47,880 bases of DNA from Altibacter sp. (GCA_002696485.1 NZTP01000076.1:1-47880), one strand, 5' to 3'; shown: positions 1-9,303, numbered from the stretch's first letter. The notes: generated from the letters alone by a model not told the origin. Made by a program: numbers and translations.

Positions 1-1858
1 CATAATGGAATCTGCGATTTGTACGTTCCGGTCCTCCTTCACCGGCGAACATACGGGCGGGGTCTTCACCGGTTCTCTTGAACGGGTATAATCCCGCAGT
101 ATAAGGGAATTCCCCCGGTACATTCTCTTGAAGGGTCCAACGTAAAATATCTCCCCATGCCTGATACTTCGGCAATGCTACTTTTGGGATTTGGCTTTTT
201 GAAAGTGATTGAGTGTGTGTATTGATATTGATCTCCTTACCACGAACTTTAAAAGTATACACCGGCGATTTATAACGGTTCACCTTTTCGTCCCATCCGG
301 TGATCATTTCCCAATTGTAAGGATCTAAATCCATTTTCACACGGTCGAATTCCGATCGCAACAGAGTGATGAAATCTTGATTCTTATCGGACTTCTCTTT
401 TTGGAAAACATCCTCATCAAGACCATGCTTTGTTAATTTAATGGAGGTATTGGTAACAGACTCTAAAGTTTTATGGATCCCATATAACTTTTGAGCTACT
501 TCGGTCTGCTCTATTGCTTTTTTATCGTACCCTCTGTTATTCTCTGCTATTTCAGAAAGATAACGTGTTCTAGCGGGAGGGATCACAAAGATCTTTTCGG
601 ACATCTCATCGCTAATTTCATAGGTACTTTTAAGATCAACCTTCGTTTTCTCTACAATAGTATCCATAATAGCTTTGTAGAGTTTGTTCATACCCGGATC
701 GTTGAATTGTGAGGCGATTGTTCCAAATACCGGCAAATCTTGCTCGGGAGTTTCCCATAATTGATGGTTTCTAACGTACTGTTTCTTTACATCCCTAAGC
801 GCATCCAAGGATCCGCGTTTATCGAATTTATTAATAGCAACCAGATCGGCAAAATCGAGCATGTCGATCTTCTCGAGTTGCGTGGCGGCACCAAACTCCG
901 GTGTCATAACATATAAAGACAGGTCACTGTGGTCAAGAATTTCGGTATCGCTTTGACCAATTCCTGAGGTTTCTAGAATTATGAGATCATACGCTGCTGC
1001 TTTAAGGACCTCAATAGCTTCAGAAACATGTTTAGACAAAGCCAAATTGCTTTGGCGCGTTGCAAGACTGCGCATATATACTCTGGGTGAATTGATGGCA
1101 TTCATTCGAATTCTATCACCCAACAAGGCACCTCCGGTTTTACGTTTCGATGGATCCACAGAGATCAAACCAATGGTCTTTTCAGGGAAATCGATAAGAA
1201 ATCGTCTCACAAGCTCATCTACCAACGATGATTTTCCTGCACCGCCCGTTCCTGTGATCCCCAAAACTGGCGTAGTGATTTTTTCATTCTTTTTATGAAT
1301 TTTTTGAAGGGATTCTTTCGCTACTTCCGGAAAGTTTTCAGCAGCAGAGATCACGCGGGCAATAGCACCCGGATCCTTTTTACTCAATTTATCTACTTCG
1401 CCATTAAGTTGATCACCAATAGGGAAATCGGCCGTCTTGACAAGATCATTAATCATTCCTTGCAATCCCATTTCACGGCCGTCGTCCGGAGAATAAATGC
1501 GTGTGATGCCATAATCCATCAAGTCCTTAATTTCAGCCGGGAGGATAACACCGCCCCCACCTCCGAAGATCTTTATATGATCGGCTCCTTTTTCCTTCAA
1601 CAGGTCGTACATATACTTAAAATATTCATTGTGCCCTCCCTGATACGAAGTCATTGCAATGGCATTCGCATCCTCTTGAATAGCTGTGTTAACTACTTCC
1701 TCGACACTTCGGTCATGACCCAAATGAATCACTTCCACGCCTGTAGACTGTATTATTCGTCGCATGATATTGATGGCAGCATCGTGCCCGTCGAATAAAG
1801 AAGCGGCAGTTACAATTCGAACCTTATTTTTTGGAATATAGGGAGTTGATTGTTGCAT
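1..1858 (-). CDS. icmF: Fused acyl-CoA mutase (IcmF type), N-terminal part
   Basis: Adenosylcobalamin-dependent carbon-skeleton mutase in which the B12 domain, a G-protein chaperone and the catalytic domain are on one chain. The 619 visible residues show the B12-binding Rossmann domain first (DGH at residues 23-25, glycine-rich strand end around 99-103), then a MeaB-like GTPase (P-loop GTGGAGKSS at 203-211, SDTE switch region, NKFD specificity motif near 305), then the start of the TIM-barrel mutase ([20 protein letters not shown] near the window edge). The rest lies off the left edge. The fused order is that of isobutyryl-CoA mutase, not of separate MutA/MutB. The residues that separate isobutyryl-CoA from other substrates are outside the window, so the substrate is not decided. 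The ATG at 1856-1858 is the first in frame. It is unrelated to the type VI secretion protein also called IcmF. Confidence 0.9.
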   Translation of the reverse strand, partial: MQQSTPYIPKNKVRIVTAASLFDGHDAAINIMRRIIQSTGVEVIHLGHDRSVEEVVNTAIQEDANAIAMTSYQGGHNEYFKYMYDLLKEKGADHIKIFGGGGGVILPAEIKDLMDYGITRIYSPDDGREMGLQGMINDLVKTADFPIGDQLNGEVDKLSKKDPGAIARVISAAENFPEVAKESLQKIHKKNEKITTPVLGITGTGGAGKSSLVDELVRRFLIDFPEKTIGLISVDPSKRKTGGALLGDRIRMNAINSPRVYMRSLATRQSNLALSKHVSEAIEVLKAAAYDLIILETSGIGQSDTEILDHSDLSLYVMTPEFGAATQLEKIDMLDFADLVAINKFDKRGSLDALRDVKKQYVRNHQLWETPEQDLPVFGTIASQFNDPGMNKLYKAIMDTIVEKTKVDLKSTYEISDEMSEKIFVIPPARTRYLSEIAENNRGYDKKAIEQTEVAQKLYGIHKTLESVTNTSIKLTKHGLDEDVFQKEKSDKNQDFITLLRSEFDRVKMDLDPYNWEMITGWDEKVNRYKSPVYTFKVRGKEININTHTQSLSKSQIPKVALPKYQAWGDILRWTLQENVPGEFPYTAGLYPFKRTGEDPARMFAGEGGPERTNRRFHY

Positions 1859-1885
1859 AGATATTTATTGCTATGAATGAGCTTA

Positions 1886-1893
1886 CAAATTTA
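1886..1893 (-). promoter_or_regulatory. Candidate -7 element for icmF
   Basis: TAAATTTG on the minus strand matches the Bacteroidota -7 consensus TAnnTTTG, 28 bases before the icmF ATG. No clear TTG -33 element is seen at 17-23 bases upstream. Confidence 0.45.
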
Positions 1894-1953
1894 CGAAAAA
1901 CACAGTGAAATTAGCCTTTAACAAATTAAAATACTATCCTAAAAAAATGTAAA

Positions 1954-1988
1954 TTTTTGTTGTCCTAATAAAATATTTTGTATATTGG
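1954..1988 (+). promoter_or_regulatory. Candidate promoter of the T9SS cargo gene
   Basis: TTTTTG at 1954-1959 and TATATTGG at 1981-1988 are separated by 21 bases. This fits the Bacteroidota promoter form (TTTG, 17-23 bases, TAnnTTTG) with one mismatch in the -7 element. Transcription would start about 30 bases before the ATG at 2023. Confidence 0.55.
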
Positions 1989-2022
1989 CACTTCAATATT
2001 AAACAACAAAATAATAAACATT

Positions 2023-2904
2023 ATGAAAAAAATTTACTTTTTTGCAATCGTAGCCTTTGTATTTTCTATGGCCCCTGCAAACGCTCAGTTTGTGGATGAC
2101 ATTGAAACATATAATCTTGGTCCTTTATTTACTCCAAGATGGACTACATGGGACGGAACTAATACCAATAACCAAAATGCCATTGTGAGCGATGCTCAAG
2201 CATTCGATGGATCTCAGTCGATCTTCATTGGGCCAGCTTCTCTAGGTCCTCAAGATGCAGTACTTGATTTCGGAGGCGTTGCAACTTCCGGTGTATGGAC
2301 CGTATTCTGGAGAATGTATGTTCCTTCTGGAAGCACAGGTTATTTCAACCTTCAAGGAAATGTATCTCCTAGCGCTAATGACAACCTACAGTTTTTATCA
2401 GGTAACATCACATTAGTTGCCGGAACGTTAGCTGATGATGGTGGAAGTTCTGCGCTTAGTTATCCAGAAGATGAGTGGTTTACAATGAGAGCTGAAGTGG
2501 ATGTTGACGCTGAAACGTATGAGTTGGTTGTAAACGGTGCTAGCGGTGGTGTAGTTGGTTACACTGGTGCTGACTTCTTTGGTGGTGTTGACTTTTTCTC
2601 AGACTCAGAGACAAATACTTACTTCGTTGATGATGTAAGACTTGTTCAAGGAGTTCTTGGAGTTGATGATTTCTCTGCTGATGTATTCAGTGTTTATCCA
2701 AACCCTGTTAAAGATGTATTGAACATTAGTTCTAAAGCTGCCGTTGATACTGTAGTGGTGTTTGATGTATTAGGAAAGAAAGTTCTTGAGGTTCGCCCAG
2801 GATCTGTTTCTCCAAAAATCAACATGAGTAACTTATCATCCGGAGCTTATTTAGTACAGGTTACTATTGATGGTGCTTCTAAGACGATCAAAGTTATCAA
2901 GTAA
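2023..2904 (+). CDS. Secreted T9SS type A sorting domain protein
   Basis: Predicted secreted protein of 293 residues. An N-terminal Sec signal peptide (about residues 1-21, ending PANA before Gln) leads into a beta-rich domain with an opening FVDDIETY motif, a pattern typical of concanavalin/laminin-G-like folds. The last ~75 residues are a T9SS type A sorting domain: VYPNP, VFDVLGKKV, then an SSGAYLV strand and a closing lysine-rich strand. By family knowledge such proteins cross the outer membrane through T9SS and the tail is removed or anchored. An upstream in-frame ATG at 1978 would add 15 residues before the signal peptide and lies on the promoter, so the ATG at 2023 is preferred. The ligand or function of the central domain is not recognised. 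Confidence 0.85.
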   Translation: MKKIYFFAIVAFVFSMAPANAQFVDDIETYNLGPLFTPRWTTWDGTNTNNQNAIVSDAQAFDGSQSIFIGPASLGPQDAVLDFGGVATSGVWTVFWRMYVPSGSTGYFNLQGNVSPSANDNLQFLSGNITLVAGTLADDGGSSALSYPEDEWFTMRAEVDVDAETYELVVNGASGGVVGYTGADFFGGVDFFSDSETNTYFVDDVRLVQGVLGVDDFSADVFSVYPNPVKDVLNISSKAAVDTVVVFDVLGKKVLEVRPGSVSPKINMSNLSSGAYLVQVTIDGASKTIKVIK

Positions 2905-2928
2905 TTAAATACTTTTTAAGTATTACTG

Positions 2929-2959
2929 AAAGACCCTTCGTTATGAAGGGTCTTTTTTT
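2929..2959 (+). terminator. Intrinsic terminator
   Basis: An 11-bp stem (AAAGACCCTTC at 2929-2939 with GAAGGGTCTTT at 2945-2955), a 5-base loop and a run of seven T. It lies 25 bases after the sorting-domain gene. Confidence 0.85.
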
Positions 2960-2982
2960 ATCTTTAAATTAAACCTTATATT

Positions 2983-3696
2983 ATGTCCTTTTTTAAGAAA
3001 TCCTTATTAGTAATTTCATTGTTTATCCTTAGCGCCTGTGCCGAGCTTCAGAATGTAGTAAATACATTACCCGGCGGAGGAATTGGTACCGACCCAACGA
3101 TGATTGCCAATGGTTTGAGACAGGCTTTGGATTTCGGTATCGATAAACAAGTGACCAAATTGACACAAAAAGATGGTTTCTATAAAAATCAATTAGTCAA
3201 AATATTACTGCCCCAAGAATTACAAAAAGTTGACAAAGCATTGCGAGATCTGGGCTTAGACAATTTGGCCGATCAAGGCTTATTGCTCTTAAATCGCGCC
3301 GCAGAAGACGCAGTAAAAGAAGCTACGCCAATCTTTGTAACTGCTGTAAAGGAAATTACATTCAATGACGCAAAGAATATTTTATTAGGTCCGGATAATG
3401 CAGCCACTTCCTATCTTGAAGGCAAAACCAATCAAGCATTATATGCTAAGTTCAATCCTGTGATCAAGAACTCATTTTCAAAAGTAGGAGCCGATGACAT
3501 CTGGACATCGATCATCACTCGGTATAATAACATTCCGTTTGTAAACCAAGTGAACCCGGATCTTACCGATTATGTTACAAATCAGGCTTTGGATGGCGTT
3601 TATAAGATGATAAGCATTGAAGAAAAAAATATTCGAACCAAAATAAGCGCACGTACAACACCCCTCCTTAGACAAGTTTTTGCGCTTCAGGATTAG
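2983..3696 (+). CDS. DUF4197 family lipoprotein
   Basis: A 237-residue protein matching my memory of the DUF4197 family: glycine-rich start of the mature part, repeated ALR/LL helical segments, a central KNILLGPDNAATSYL stretch and a C-terminal EEKNIR motif. The signal peptide ends in an LSAC lipobox (Cys at about residue 19), so it is probably lipidated and lies in the periplasm or outer membrane. No biochemical role is established for the family. It is preceded by a terminator and so likely has its own promoter. No T-rich terminator follows before the next gene. Confidence 0.8.
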   Translation: MSFFKKSLLVISLFILSACAELQNVVNTLPGGGIGTDPTMIANGLRQALDFGIDKQVTKLTQKDGFYKNQLVKILLPQELQKVDKALRDLGLDNLADQGLLLLNRAAEDAVKEATPIFVTAVKEITFNDAKNILLGPDNAATSYLEGKTNQALYAKFNPVIKNSFSKVGADDIWTSIITRYNNIPFVNQVNPDLTDYVTNQALDGVYKMISIEEKNIRTKISARTTPLLRQVFALQD

Positions 3697-3791
3697 CAGA
3701 AACGTTAAGGTTTTAACGCTATTACTAGCTATCAATCCCTAATTATGATAGTATTAACCTATCCTTAATACATCTTTTCTATTGTCTCTAT

Positions 3792-3799
3792 TAATTTTG
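3792..3799 (+). promoter_or_regulatory. Candidate -7 element of the 59-residue protein gene
   Basis: TAATTTTG fits TAnnTTTG and sits 21 bases before the ATG at 3821. No convincing -33 element is visible. Confidence 0.4.
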
Positions 3800-3820
3800 T
3801 ACCGTAATGTAGATGGAAAG

Positions 3821-4000
3821 ATGAATTTATTCAGAAAAAAAACAAGATTAGAAAGACTTAAAGAGAGATATCGCTCATTAATGAAAAGATCATTCCGTAG
3901 CGCACTGAATGATAAAGCACAAAGTGACCGGCTACATCAAGAAGCCGATAAAGTCTTTGAAGAGATTCAATATATCACCCTAAAATATGGTGATAAATAA
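3821..4000 (+). CDS. Small Lacal_2735-like protein
   Basis: A 59-residue, highly charged, helical protein beginning MNLFRKKTRLERLKERY and containing a pattern of Lys/Arg/Glu heptads. It resembles the small flavobacterial Lacal_2735 family in length, in the opening phenylalanine-plus-lysine run and in the QEADKVFEEI motif. Function unknown. The ATG at 3821 follows a good -7 element; an upstream TTG at 3782 would extend into the promoter. Its last 21 bases overlap the end of the convergent BtuF-like gene, and its terminator lies inside that gene. Confidence 0.65.
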   Translation: MNLFRKKTRLERLKERYRSLMKRSFRSALNDKAQSDRLHQEADKVFEEIQYITLKYGDK

Positions 4001-4774
4001 CCAATGTAACTTTTTAAAGTATTGGAACGCATTCCGCAATCGCGAACCGTACCAACTAAAATATTCTCCATCCACCAATAACACTTCTCCCGGAAGTGTT
4101 TTTTTTAGCTCAATGACATCGCTTTGTTTAAATGGAAAAGGTTCGGATGAAAGTAAGATCAATTCGGCATCATGAAGATCTTCCACTGTAATTTCCGGAT
4201 ATCTCGATTCTGCTTTCATAAAGATATTCTGAAACTTGTTGATGGACAGCAGCGAATTTATGAACGTACTTCCACCTACTGCCATATACGGGTTTTTCCA
4301 AATTAAATAAGCGACCTTTTTAAACTCTACATGCTGAAGGAATTTTGAAAATTTATCTTGTTCCTCATTAATTTTCCTCGTTATTTCTGAAGCTCTTTCA
4401 CTGCGATCAAATAACAATCCTAATGCATTTATCATATCATAAGAATCTTCCAACGTAACAATATCACTCACCCATACCGGAGCAATATCATTTAACTCAT
4501 GGACCATGTCCCGGGTATTTTCCTCCTTATTACAGATTATAATATCGGGGGAAAGGGATCTAATTTTATCGAAATGCACTTGTTTTGTCCCACCTACTAT
4601 CGCAACTGAATCGCGGAGTGTTTTGGGGTGCACACAAAATTTGGTGATCCCAACAAGTTGGTCTTTAAGCTGAAGGTCTACAAGCAATTCCGTTTGGGAA
4701 GGAACTAGTGATATAATTCGCTTTGGTGCTTCTGTAAATAGGAGTTCTCTATGAAGTTGATCTCTAACGCGCAT
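3980..4774 (-). CDS. BtuF-like helical-backbone metal/cobalamin receptor
   Basis: A 264-residue protein of the periplasmic-binding fold used by BtuF and iron-siderophore receptors. The opening [15 protein letters not shown] and the later TKFCVHPK and [12 protein letters not shown] motifs are typical of the cobalamin-binding branch. It has no signal peptide: the N terminus is charged ([13 protein letters not shown]) and runs straight into the first strand, so as written it would stay in the cytoplasm. No permease or ATPase gene is adjacent. The start overlaps the end of pyrF by 11 bases and the end overlaps the convergent small gene by 21. It is probably the third gene of a prfA-pyrF transcript. 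The ligand is inferred from family only. Confidence 0.75.
   Translation of the reverse strand: MRVRDQLHRELLFTEAPKRIISLVPSQTELLVDLQLKDQLVGITKFCVHPKTLRDSVAIVGGTKQVHFDKIRSLSPDIIICNKEENTRDMVHELNDIAPVWVSDIVTLEDSYDMINALGLLFDRSERASEITRKINEEQDKFSKFLQHVEFKKVAYLIWKNPYMAVGGSTFINSLLSINKFQNIFMKAESRYPEITVEDLHDAELILLSSEPFPFKQSDVIELKKTLPGEVLLVDGEYFSWYGSRLRNAFQYFKKLHWLFITIF
4080..4106 (+). terminator. Intrinsic terminator inside the opposing gene
   Basis: AACACTTC at 4080-4087 pairs with GAAGTGTT at 4093-4100 around a 5-base loop, and eight T (4099-4106) follow. It reads on the plus strand, 80 bases after the stop of the 59-residue gene, but lies within the coding sequence of the minus-strand BtuF-like gene. 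Confidence 0.7.
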
Positions 4775-5582
4775 TTAGCACCTGTTCCATTTCAAGCTGT
4801 AATGCTGCGGCTTGAGAAGTAGCAGCCGATGCGAAATCCTTTCCATCAGAAGCATAGATAATACTTCTAGAAGCATTAATAAGCAATCCAACTGTTTCGT
4901 TCAATCCATATTCGCATACTTCCAAAAGGCTACCGCCCTGGGCTCCTACGCCGGGAACAAGCAAAAAACTGTCAGGAACTATCTTACGAATATCAGCTAG
5001 GAAACTTGCTTTTGTAGCACCTACGACATACATTAGATTTTGAGCATTTTTCCACGTTTTTGAAGTCTCCAATACTCGCTTATAGAGTTCTAATTCGTCT
5101 AAGGATTTTGTTTGAAAATCAAAAGCCCCCGGATTGGATGTAAGCGCCAACAATATGGTGTGCCTATCATGAAATTCTAAAAAAGGTTCCACAGAATCCT
5201 TACCCATGTAGGGTGCAACCGTCACCGAATCGAAGCCAAGGTTTTCAAAGAAAGCCTTTGCATACATAGAAGAAGTATTCCCTATATCACCACGTTTCGC
5301 ATCTGCGATGGTAAATACTTCCGGATAACGGTCATTGAGATATTCAATGGTCTTTTGTAGTGATGTCCACCCTGCCAACCCCTCAGCTTCATAGAATGCA
5401 GTGTTGGGCTTATAGGCGACCGCTAAATGTTGTGTAGCATCAATTATTGCTTTATTAAAACTGAAAATAGGATCTTCTTCCCTCAAAAGGTGTTGGGGAA
5501 TTTTATTAATATCGCTATCCAGTCCTATACAAAGGAATGACTTTTTTCGATTTATCTCGGAAACAAGTTGCTGTGTGGTCAT
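4764..5582 (-). CDS. pyrF: Orotidine 5'-phosphate decarboxylase
   Basis: Last step of UMP synthesis: decarboxylates OMP. The 272 residues carry the catalytic Asp-x-Lys-x-x-x-x-Asp tetrad region as [12 protein letters not shown] (Asp94, Lys96), the opening CIGLDSD strand and the late PGVGAQGG phosphate loop. The length and motif form place it in the longer type 2 subfamily. It starts with the ATG directly after the prfA stop codon (TAA-ATG) and is overlapped at its end by the BtuF-like gene, so the three are almost surely co-transcribed. The other UMP gene in this window, pyrE, is elsewhere (39496). Confidence 0.97.
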   Translation of the reverse strand: MTTQQLVSEINRKKSFLCIGLDSDINKIPQHLLREEDPIFSFNKAIIDATQHLAVAYKPNTAFYEAEGLAGWTSLQKTIEYLNDRYPEVFTIADAKRGDIGNTSSMYAKAFFENLGFDSVTVAPYMGKDSVEPFLEFHDRHTILLALTSNPGAFDFQTKSLDELELYKRVLETSKTWKNAQNLMYVVGATKASFLADIRKIVPDSFLLVPGVGAQGGSLLEVCEYGLNETVGLLINASRSIIYASDGKDFASAATSQAAALQLEMEQVLNAR

Positions 5583-6659
5583 TTAAAAGGCTTCTCCCGA
5601 TTCTTTTAATTTTTCGGTATTACTTACTAATTGTAATTCATCAATGATCCTTTGAACGTCTCCATCGATAATATTACTTAAGTCGTATAAGGTAAGGTTA
5701 ATTCGATGATCGGTGACACGACCTTGGGGATAGTTATACGTTCTAATTTTTGCACTTCGATCACCACTGGTTACCATAGAGCCACGTTTTGCAGCATCTT
5801 CAGCCTGCTTCTTAGCCAGCTCCATATCGTAAAGTCTTGAGCGTAACACTTTAAAAGCCTTTTCTTTATTCTTATGTTGCGATTTTTGATCTTGGCATTG
5901 GGCTACCAAGCCCGTGGGAAGGTGTGTTAAACGCACGGCCGAATAGGTTGTATTTACCGATTGCCCGCCCGGACCCGAAGAACAGAAAAAATCAACTCTT
6001 ACTTCCTTCGGATCGATTTCCACATCAAATTCTTCGGCTTCAGGAAAAACCATAACTGTAGCAGCGCTCGTATGCACACGCCCTTGTGTTTCCGTTTGAG
6101 GCACGCGCTGTACGCGATGTACCCCTGCTTCAAACTTTAGGGTTCCATAAACATCTTCCCCCTCGATCTCGAATTGGATCTCTTTAAACCCACCACTGGT
6201 TCCTTCACTAAAGTCTACAACGCTGGTCCGCCATCCTTTGCTCTCACAATATTTTGAATACATTCTGAAGAGATCTCCCGCAAATATACTTGCTTCGTCA
6301 CCTCCGGTACCCGCACGAATCTCCATAACAGCATTCTTAGCATCTTCAGGGTCCTTTGGCACCAACAGAAACTTGATCTCTTCTTCCAGTTTAGGTATTC
6401 GCTCCTTCGCATCTTCCATCTCCATTTTGGCCATGTCTACCATTTCGGGATCGCTGCCATCTGCAATGATCTCCTCGGCTTCTTTGATCGAATTGGTAAG
6501 CTGGATATATTCCTCGCGCTTATTCATAAGCAAACGAAGATCTTTATATTCTTTATTAAGCTGAATGTATTGCTTTTGATCGCTGATGACATCCGGCTGA
6601 ATGATAAGATCACTCACTTCATCGAAGCGTTGTTTCACTATTTGAAGTTTTTCTAACAT
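5583..6659 (-). CDS. prfA: Peptide chain release factor 1
   Basis: Class I release factor for UAA and UAG codons. At 358 residues it has the usual length. The catalytic GGQ is at residues 231-233 in [10 protein letters not shown]. The codon-recognition tripeptide appears as Pro-Gln-Thr (187-189) within [18 protein letters not shown], matching the RF1 PxT form and not the SPF of RF2. The N-terminal ~110 residues form the expected helical domain. It is first in a tight run with pyrF and the BtuF-like gene. The gene ends in UAA. Confidence 0.97.
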   Translation of the reverse strand: MLEKLQIVKQRFDEVSDLIIQPDVISDQKQYIQLNKEYKDLRLLMNKREEYIQLTNSIKEAEEIIADGSDPEMVDMAKMEMEDAKERIPKLEEEIKFLLVPKDPEDAKNAVMEIRAGTGGDEASIFAGDLFRMYSKYCESKGWRTSVVDFSEGTSGGFKEIQFEIEGEDVYGTLKFEAGVHRVQRVPQTETQGRVHTSAATVMVFPEAEEFDVEIDPKEVRVDFFCSSGPGGQSVNTTYSAVRLTHLPTGLVAQCQDQKSQHKNKEKAFKVLRSRLYDMELAKKQAEDAAKRGSMVTSGDRSAKIRTYNYPQGRVTDHRINLTLYDLSNIIDGDVQRIIDELQLVSNTEKLKESGEAF

Positions 6660-6699
6660 ATTTCTTTATAAGCCTGCTACCTTTACTGATAGACAGCTG

Positions 6700-6707
6700 C
6701 AAATTTA
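6700..6707 (-). promoter_or_regulatory. Candidate -7 element for prfA-pyrF
   Basis: TAAATTTG on the minus strand, 41 bases before the prfA ATG, fits TAnnTTTG exactly. There is no clear TTG at the -33 position. Confidence 0.45.
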
Positions 6708-6775
6708 CGATAATTTCATCTAATTATTTTTATCGAACCTTGAAATGAATCGCGAGCAAAACCGACATTAGCAAC

Positions 6776-7258
6776 ATGCAGGAATTCAAAAAAATAGGCT
6801 TTGGAGGGGGATGCCATTGGTGCACTGAAGCCATCTTTCAGCAGCTGAACGGAGTTCACGATGTATTACAAGGGTACATTGCAGCGACAAATGAGTTTGC
6901 CAGCTATTCTGAAGGTGTGATTGTAACGTACAATCCAAAAGCTATTTCTCTTGCTCACTTAATAGAAGTACATCTCCATACGCACAAAGCTACTGTTTCC
7001 CATTCCTTCAGAAAAAAATACCGCAGTGCCATATACTATTTTGAAGAAGCGCAGGCGGCTATTTCTAAAGCGGCAATAGTGGATCTTCAGCGGCAATTTC
7101 AGAATCCAATTATAACCAAAGTCCTCCCGTTTAACCAATGTACTCCAAGCAGAAAATCCCTCCAAAACTATTATAAAAAGAACCCTACCGCTCCGTTTTG
7201 TGAACGTTATATACTTCCGAAACTAGTAGTATTGAAAGAAAAGTCGCTCTTAAAATAG
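6776..7258 (+). CDS. Divergent MsrA-like methionine sulfoxide reductase
   Basis: A 160-residue member of the peptide methionine (S)-sulfoxide reductase family, shown by GGGCHWCTEAIF with the catalytic Cys at residue 13 and by the KYRSAIYYF strand. The family's substrate loop normally holds a G-N-D-x-G-x-Q-Y-R-S motif with an active-site Asp; here it reads SHSFRKKYRS, so that Asp is replaced. Extra cysteines near the C terminus could act in recycling. It is therefore either a subfamily with altered chemistry or an MsrA with a different substrate. It ends one base from the convergent membrane-protein gene. Confidence 0.75.
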   Translation: MQEFKKIGFGGGCHWCTEAIFQQLNGVHDVLQGYIAATNEFASYSEGVIVTYNPKAISLAHLIEVHLHTHKATVSHSFRKKYRSAIYYFEEAQAAISKAAIVDLQRQFQNPIITKVLPFNQCTPSRKSLQNYYKKNPTAPFCERYILPKLVVLKEKSLLK

Positions 7259-7259
7259 A

Positions 7260-7991
7260 TTAAAGTAAATATTCCTTTTTGCGCTCAGTAATACGATCCT
7301 CTTGGATTATTGTTTGATTTAATGAAAAGTTCACCAATAATACAAGGCCAATGATATAGAATGCTCGTTCCGGAAAGTATGCTGCCTCAAATTTGAAAAA
7401 ATAAGCTGCCAGTCCGCAGAGATCCGACAATATAAAGCACAGTACGAAATACAGATAGATGAGTGGTGTTTTCCCTTCAAAACGTTCGTTATACATAAAA
7501 CCTACAAACCCTAGAATAATAAGTACAGCTCCTTGAATGAAGAACAACACCAATTGAAACCAAGTATCCAACTCACTACTCACAACATCTGACAGATAAT
7601 AGACATTGAATACATTGAGAGCTATTAGGCTGATTACAAAAATAATAATAACAGGGGTTGATTTGGACAATTTTAATTTTTTCAACGGAATGGAAGCCAA
7701 TAAGGTATAGGCGAAAATTGTAATGATGAACACAAAAGTTTTATTGAACTCGTTCTCATAATCAATGATCAAACTGTCTCTTAGTGCAAAAAATAAGATC
7801 CCCAAAAAAACGATCAATTGCGTATGCCCTTTGTGATACGCTAGAAATAGTAACAAAAATAGAATGGTTGAAACGCGAACAATACGACTTAATTCAATTG
7901 GTAAGGAGGCCACAGTTACCATATTGATGACTAAAAAAATAATGCACAGCAGCGTGAGCTGAAGGTAGGCATCAGGTAGTTTTGTTTTCAT
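7260..7991 (-). CDS. Multi-pass membrane protein, unknown function
   Basis: A 243-residue protein made almost entirely of hydrophobic segments: about seven or eight predicted membrane helices, starting near residues 10-28 and ending near 215-230, with short charged loops (LKKLKLSKS, ERFEGK) and a charged C-terminal tail. The pattern recalls YhhN-like and other small flavobacterial integral membrane proteins, but I see no motif that gives a function. It lies downstream of purM on the same strand with a 55-base gap and could be co-transcribed. Confidence 0.65.
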   Translation of the reverse strand: MKTKLPDAYLQLTLLCIIFLVINMVTVASLPIELSRIVRVSTILFLLLFLAYHKGHTQLIVFLGILFFALRDSLIIDYENEFNKTFVFIITIFAYTLLASIPLKKLKLSKSTPVIIIFVISLIALNVFNVYYLSDVVSSELDTWFQLVLFFIQGAVLIILGFVGFMYNERFEGKTPLIYLYFVLCFILSDLCGLAAYFFKFEAAYFPERAFYIIGLVLLVNFSLNQTIIQEDRITERKKEYLL

Positions 7992-8046
7992 AATTTGGTT
8001 GTTTCGTAATTACTTAATGTTAAAATGATAGGAATTACCCTACATA

Positions 8047-9225
8047 TTAATACGTAAACACTCCAAACCTGGTTTTAATTGTTAGCTGTTTTTTTTCTGA
8101 AGACACCACGCGTCCAACAATTTGAGCAGGAATATTGAACGATTCTGAGATAGCGATAATCGTTTCTGCGATAGATTCGGGCACGTAAAGTTCCATACGA
8201 TGACCCATATTGAAAACTTGATACATTTCCTTCCAGTCGGTTCCACTTTCCTGCTGGATCAGTTTGAAGAGAGGTGGTATATCGAACATATTGTCTTTGA
8301 TAACGTGCAGGTTATCCACAAAATGAAGGATTTTGGTTTGTGCTCCACCGCTACAATGAACCATTCCGTGAATCTCATTATTTAAATATTGCGAAAGGAT
8401 TTTCTTTATCACCGGAGCATAGGTACGTGTGGGTGAGAGCACCAACTTCCCTGCGTTCAACGGACTGTCAGCGATCGGATCGGTTAGGTTTTTACTTCCT
8501 GAATACACCAGATCTGCCGGTACGGCCGGATCAAAGCTTTCGGGATAACGCTCCATAAGTACTTTTCCGAAGACATCATGACGTGCCGAGGTAAGTCCGT
8601 TACTCCCCATGCCACCATTGTATTCCTTTTCGTAAGTGGCCTGACCGAAAGAAGCCAAACCAACAATTACATCTCCATCCTGAATATTCGCATTATCAAT
8701 CACCTCACTTCGCTTCATACGTGCTGTAACCGTTGAATCGACTATGATCGTTCGAACGAGATCTCCAACATCTGCTGTTTCACCTCCGGTGGAATGAATC
8801 ACTACACCAAAGTCTGCCAGATCTTTAATCAATGCTTCGGTTCCATTAATAATGGATGAGATCACTTCGCCCGGTATTAAATTCTTGTTTCTTCCAATGG
8901 TAGAGGAAAGCAGAATGTTATCTGTAGCTCCAACACATAGGAGGTCATCAACATTCATGATGAGAGCATCTTGAGCAATTCCTTTCCAAACAGATAAATC
9001 ACCGGTTTCCTTCCAATAGGTATACGCCAGAGAGGATTTCGTTCCGGCACCATCTGCGTGCATGACCAAACAAAAATTGGGATCTCCTGTAAGATAATCG
9101 GGTACGATTTTACAAAATGCATGAGGAAACAATCCTTTGTCTACATTCTTGATGGCACTGTGCACCTCTTCCTTTGAAGCAGAGACGCCTCGTTGTGCAT
9201 AACGTTTGGAAATTTCCTGACTCAT
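8047..9225 (-). CDS. purM: AIR synthase (phosphoribosylformylglycinamidine cyclo-ligase)
   Basis: Fifth step of purine synthesis: ATP-dependent ring closure of FGAM to AIR. The 392 residues show the ATP-grasp-like PurM signatures: HADGAGTKSSLA near 55-66, the NVDDLLCVGA metal/nucleotide motif, HSTGGETADVGD and the late CSGGAQTK and FNMGHRMEL segments. It is longer than the E. coli enzyme (about 345), which matches my memory of Bacteroidota homologues. A good promoter lies just upstream, with its -33 element in the loop of the preceding terminator. Confidence 0.95.
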   Translation of the reverse strand: MSQEISKRYAQRGVSASKEEVHSAIKNVDKGLFPHAFCKIVPDYLTGDPNFCLVMHADGAGTKSSLAYTYWKETGDLSVWKGIAQDALIMNVDDLLCVGATDNILLSSTIGRNKNLIPGEVISSIINGTEALIKDLADFGVVIHSTGGETADVGDLVRTIIVDSTVTARMKRSEVIDNANIQDGDVIVGLASFGQATYEKEYNGGMGSNGLTSARHDVFGKVLMERYPESFDPAVPADLVYSGSKNLTDPIADSPLNAGKLVLSPTRTYAPVIKKILSQYLNNEIHGMVHCSGGAQTKILHFVDNLHVIKDNMFDIPPLFKLIQQESGTDWKEMYQVFNMGHRMELYVPESIAETIIAISESFNIPAQIVGRVVSSEKKQLTIKTRFGVFTY

Positions 9226-9242
9226 GGAAAATATTTAGATTA

Positions 9243-9273
9243 CAAAAGTACGCAATAAAAAAAAGCTCACAAA
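9243..9273 (-). promoter_or_regulatory. purM promoter
   Basis: On the minus strand TTTG (9270-9273) and TACTTTTG (9243-9250) are 19 bases apart, a full match to the Bacteroidota consensus TTTG-N17-23-TAnnTTTG. The TTTG lies in the loop of the curli-operon terminator. The -7 element is 18 bases before the purM ATG. Confidence 0.7.
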
Positions 9274-9286
9274 GGTGAGCTTTTTA
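9257..9286 (-). terminator. Terminator of the curli operon
   Basis: GCTCAC at 9265-9270 pairs with GTGAGC at 9275-9280, extended by flanking A/T pairs. On the minus strand the stem is followed by eight T. It lies 18 bases past the stop of the last curli-operon gene. The A/T symmetry would also allow function on the plus strand, but no plus-strand gene reads into it. Confidence 0.85.
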
Positions 9287-9303
9287 GTAATTCCTAAAAA
9301 ATG

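Noticed and set aside
1-1858. Type VI secretion component IcmF
   Set aside because: The name is shared only; B12-binding, GTPase and mutase motifs identify a fused acyl-CoA mutase.
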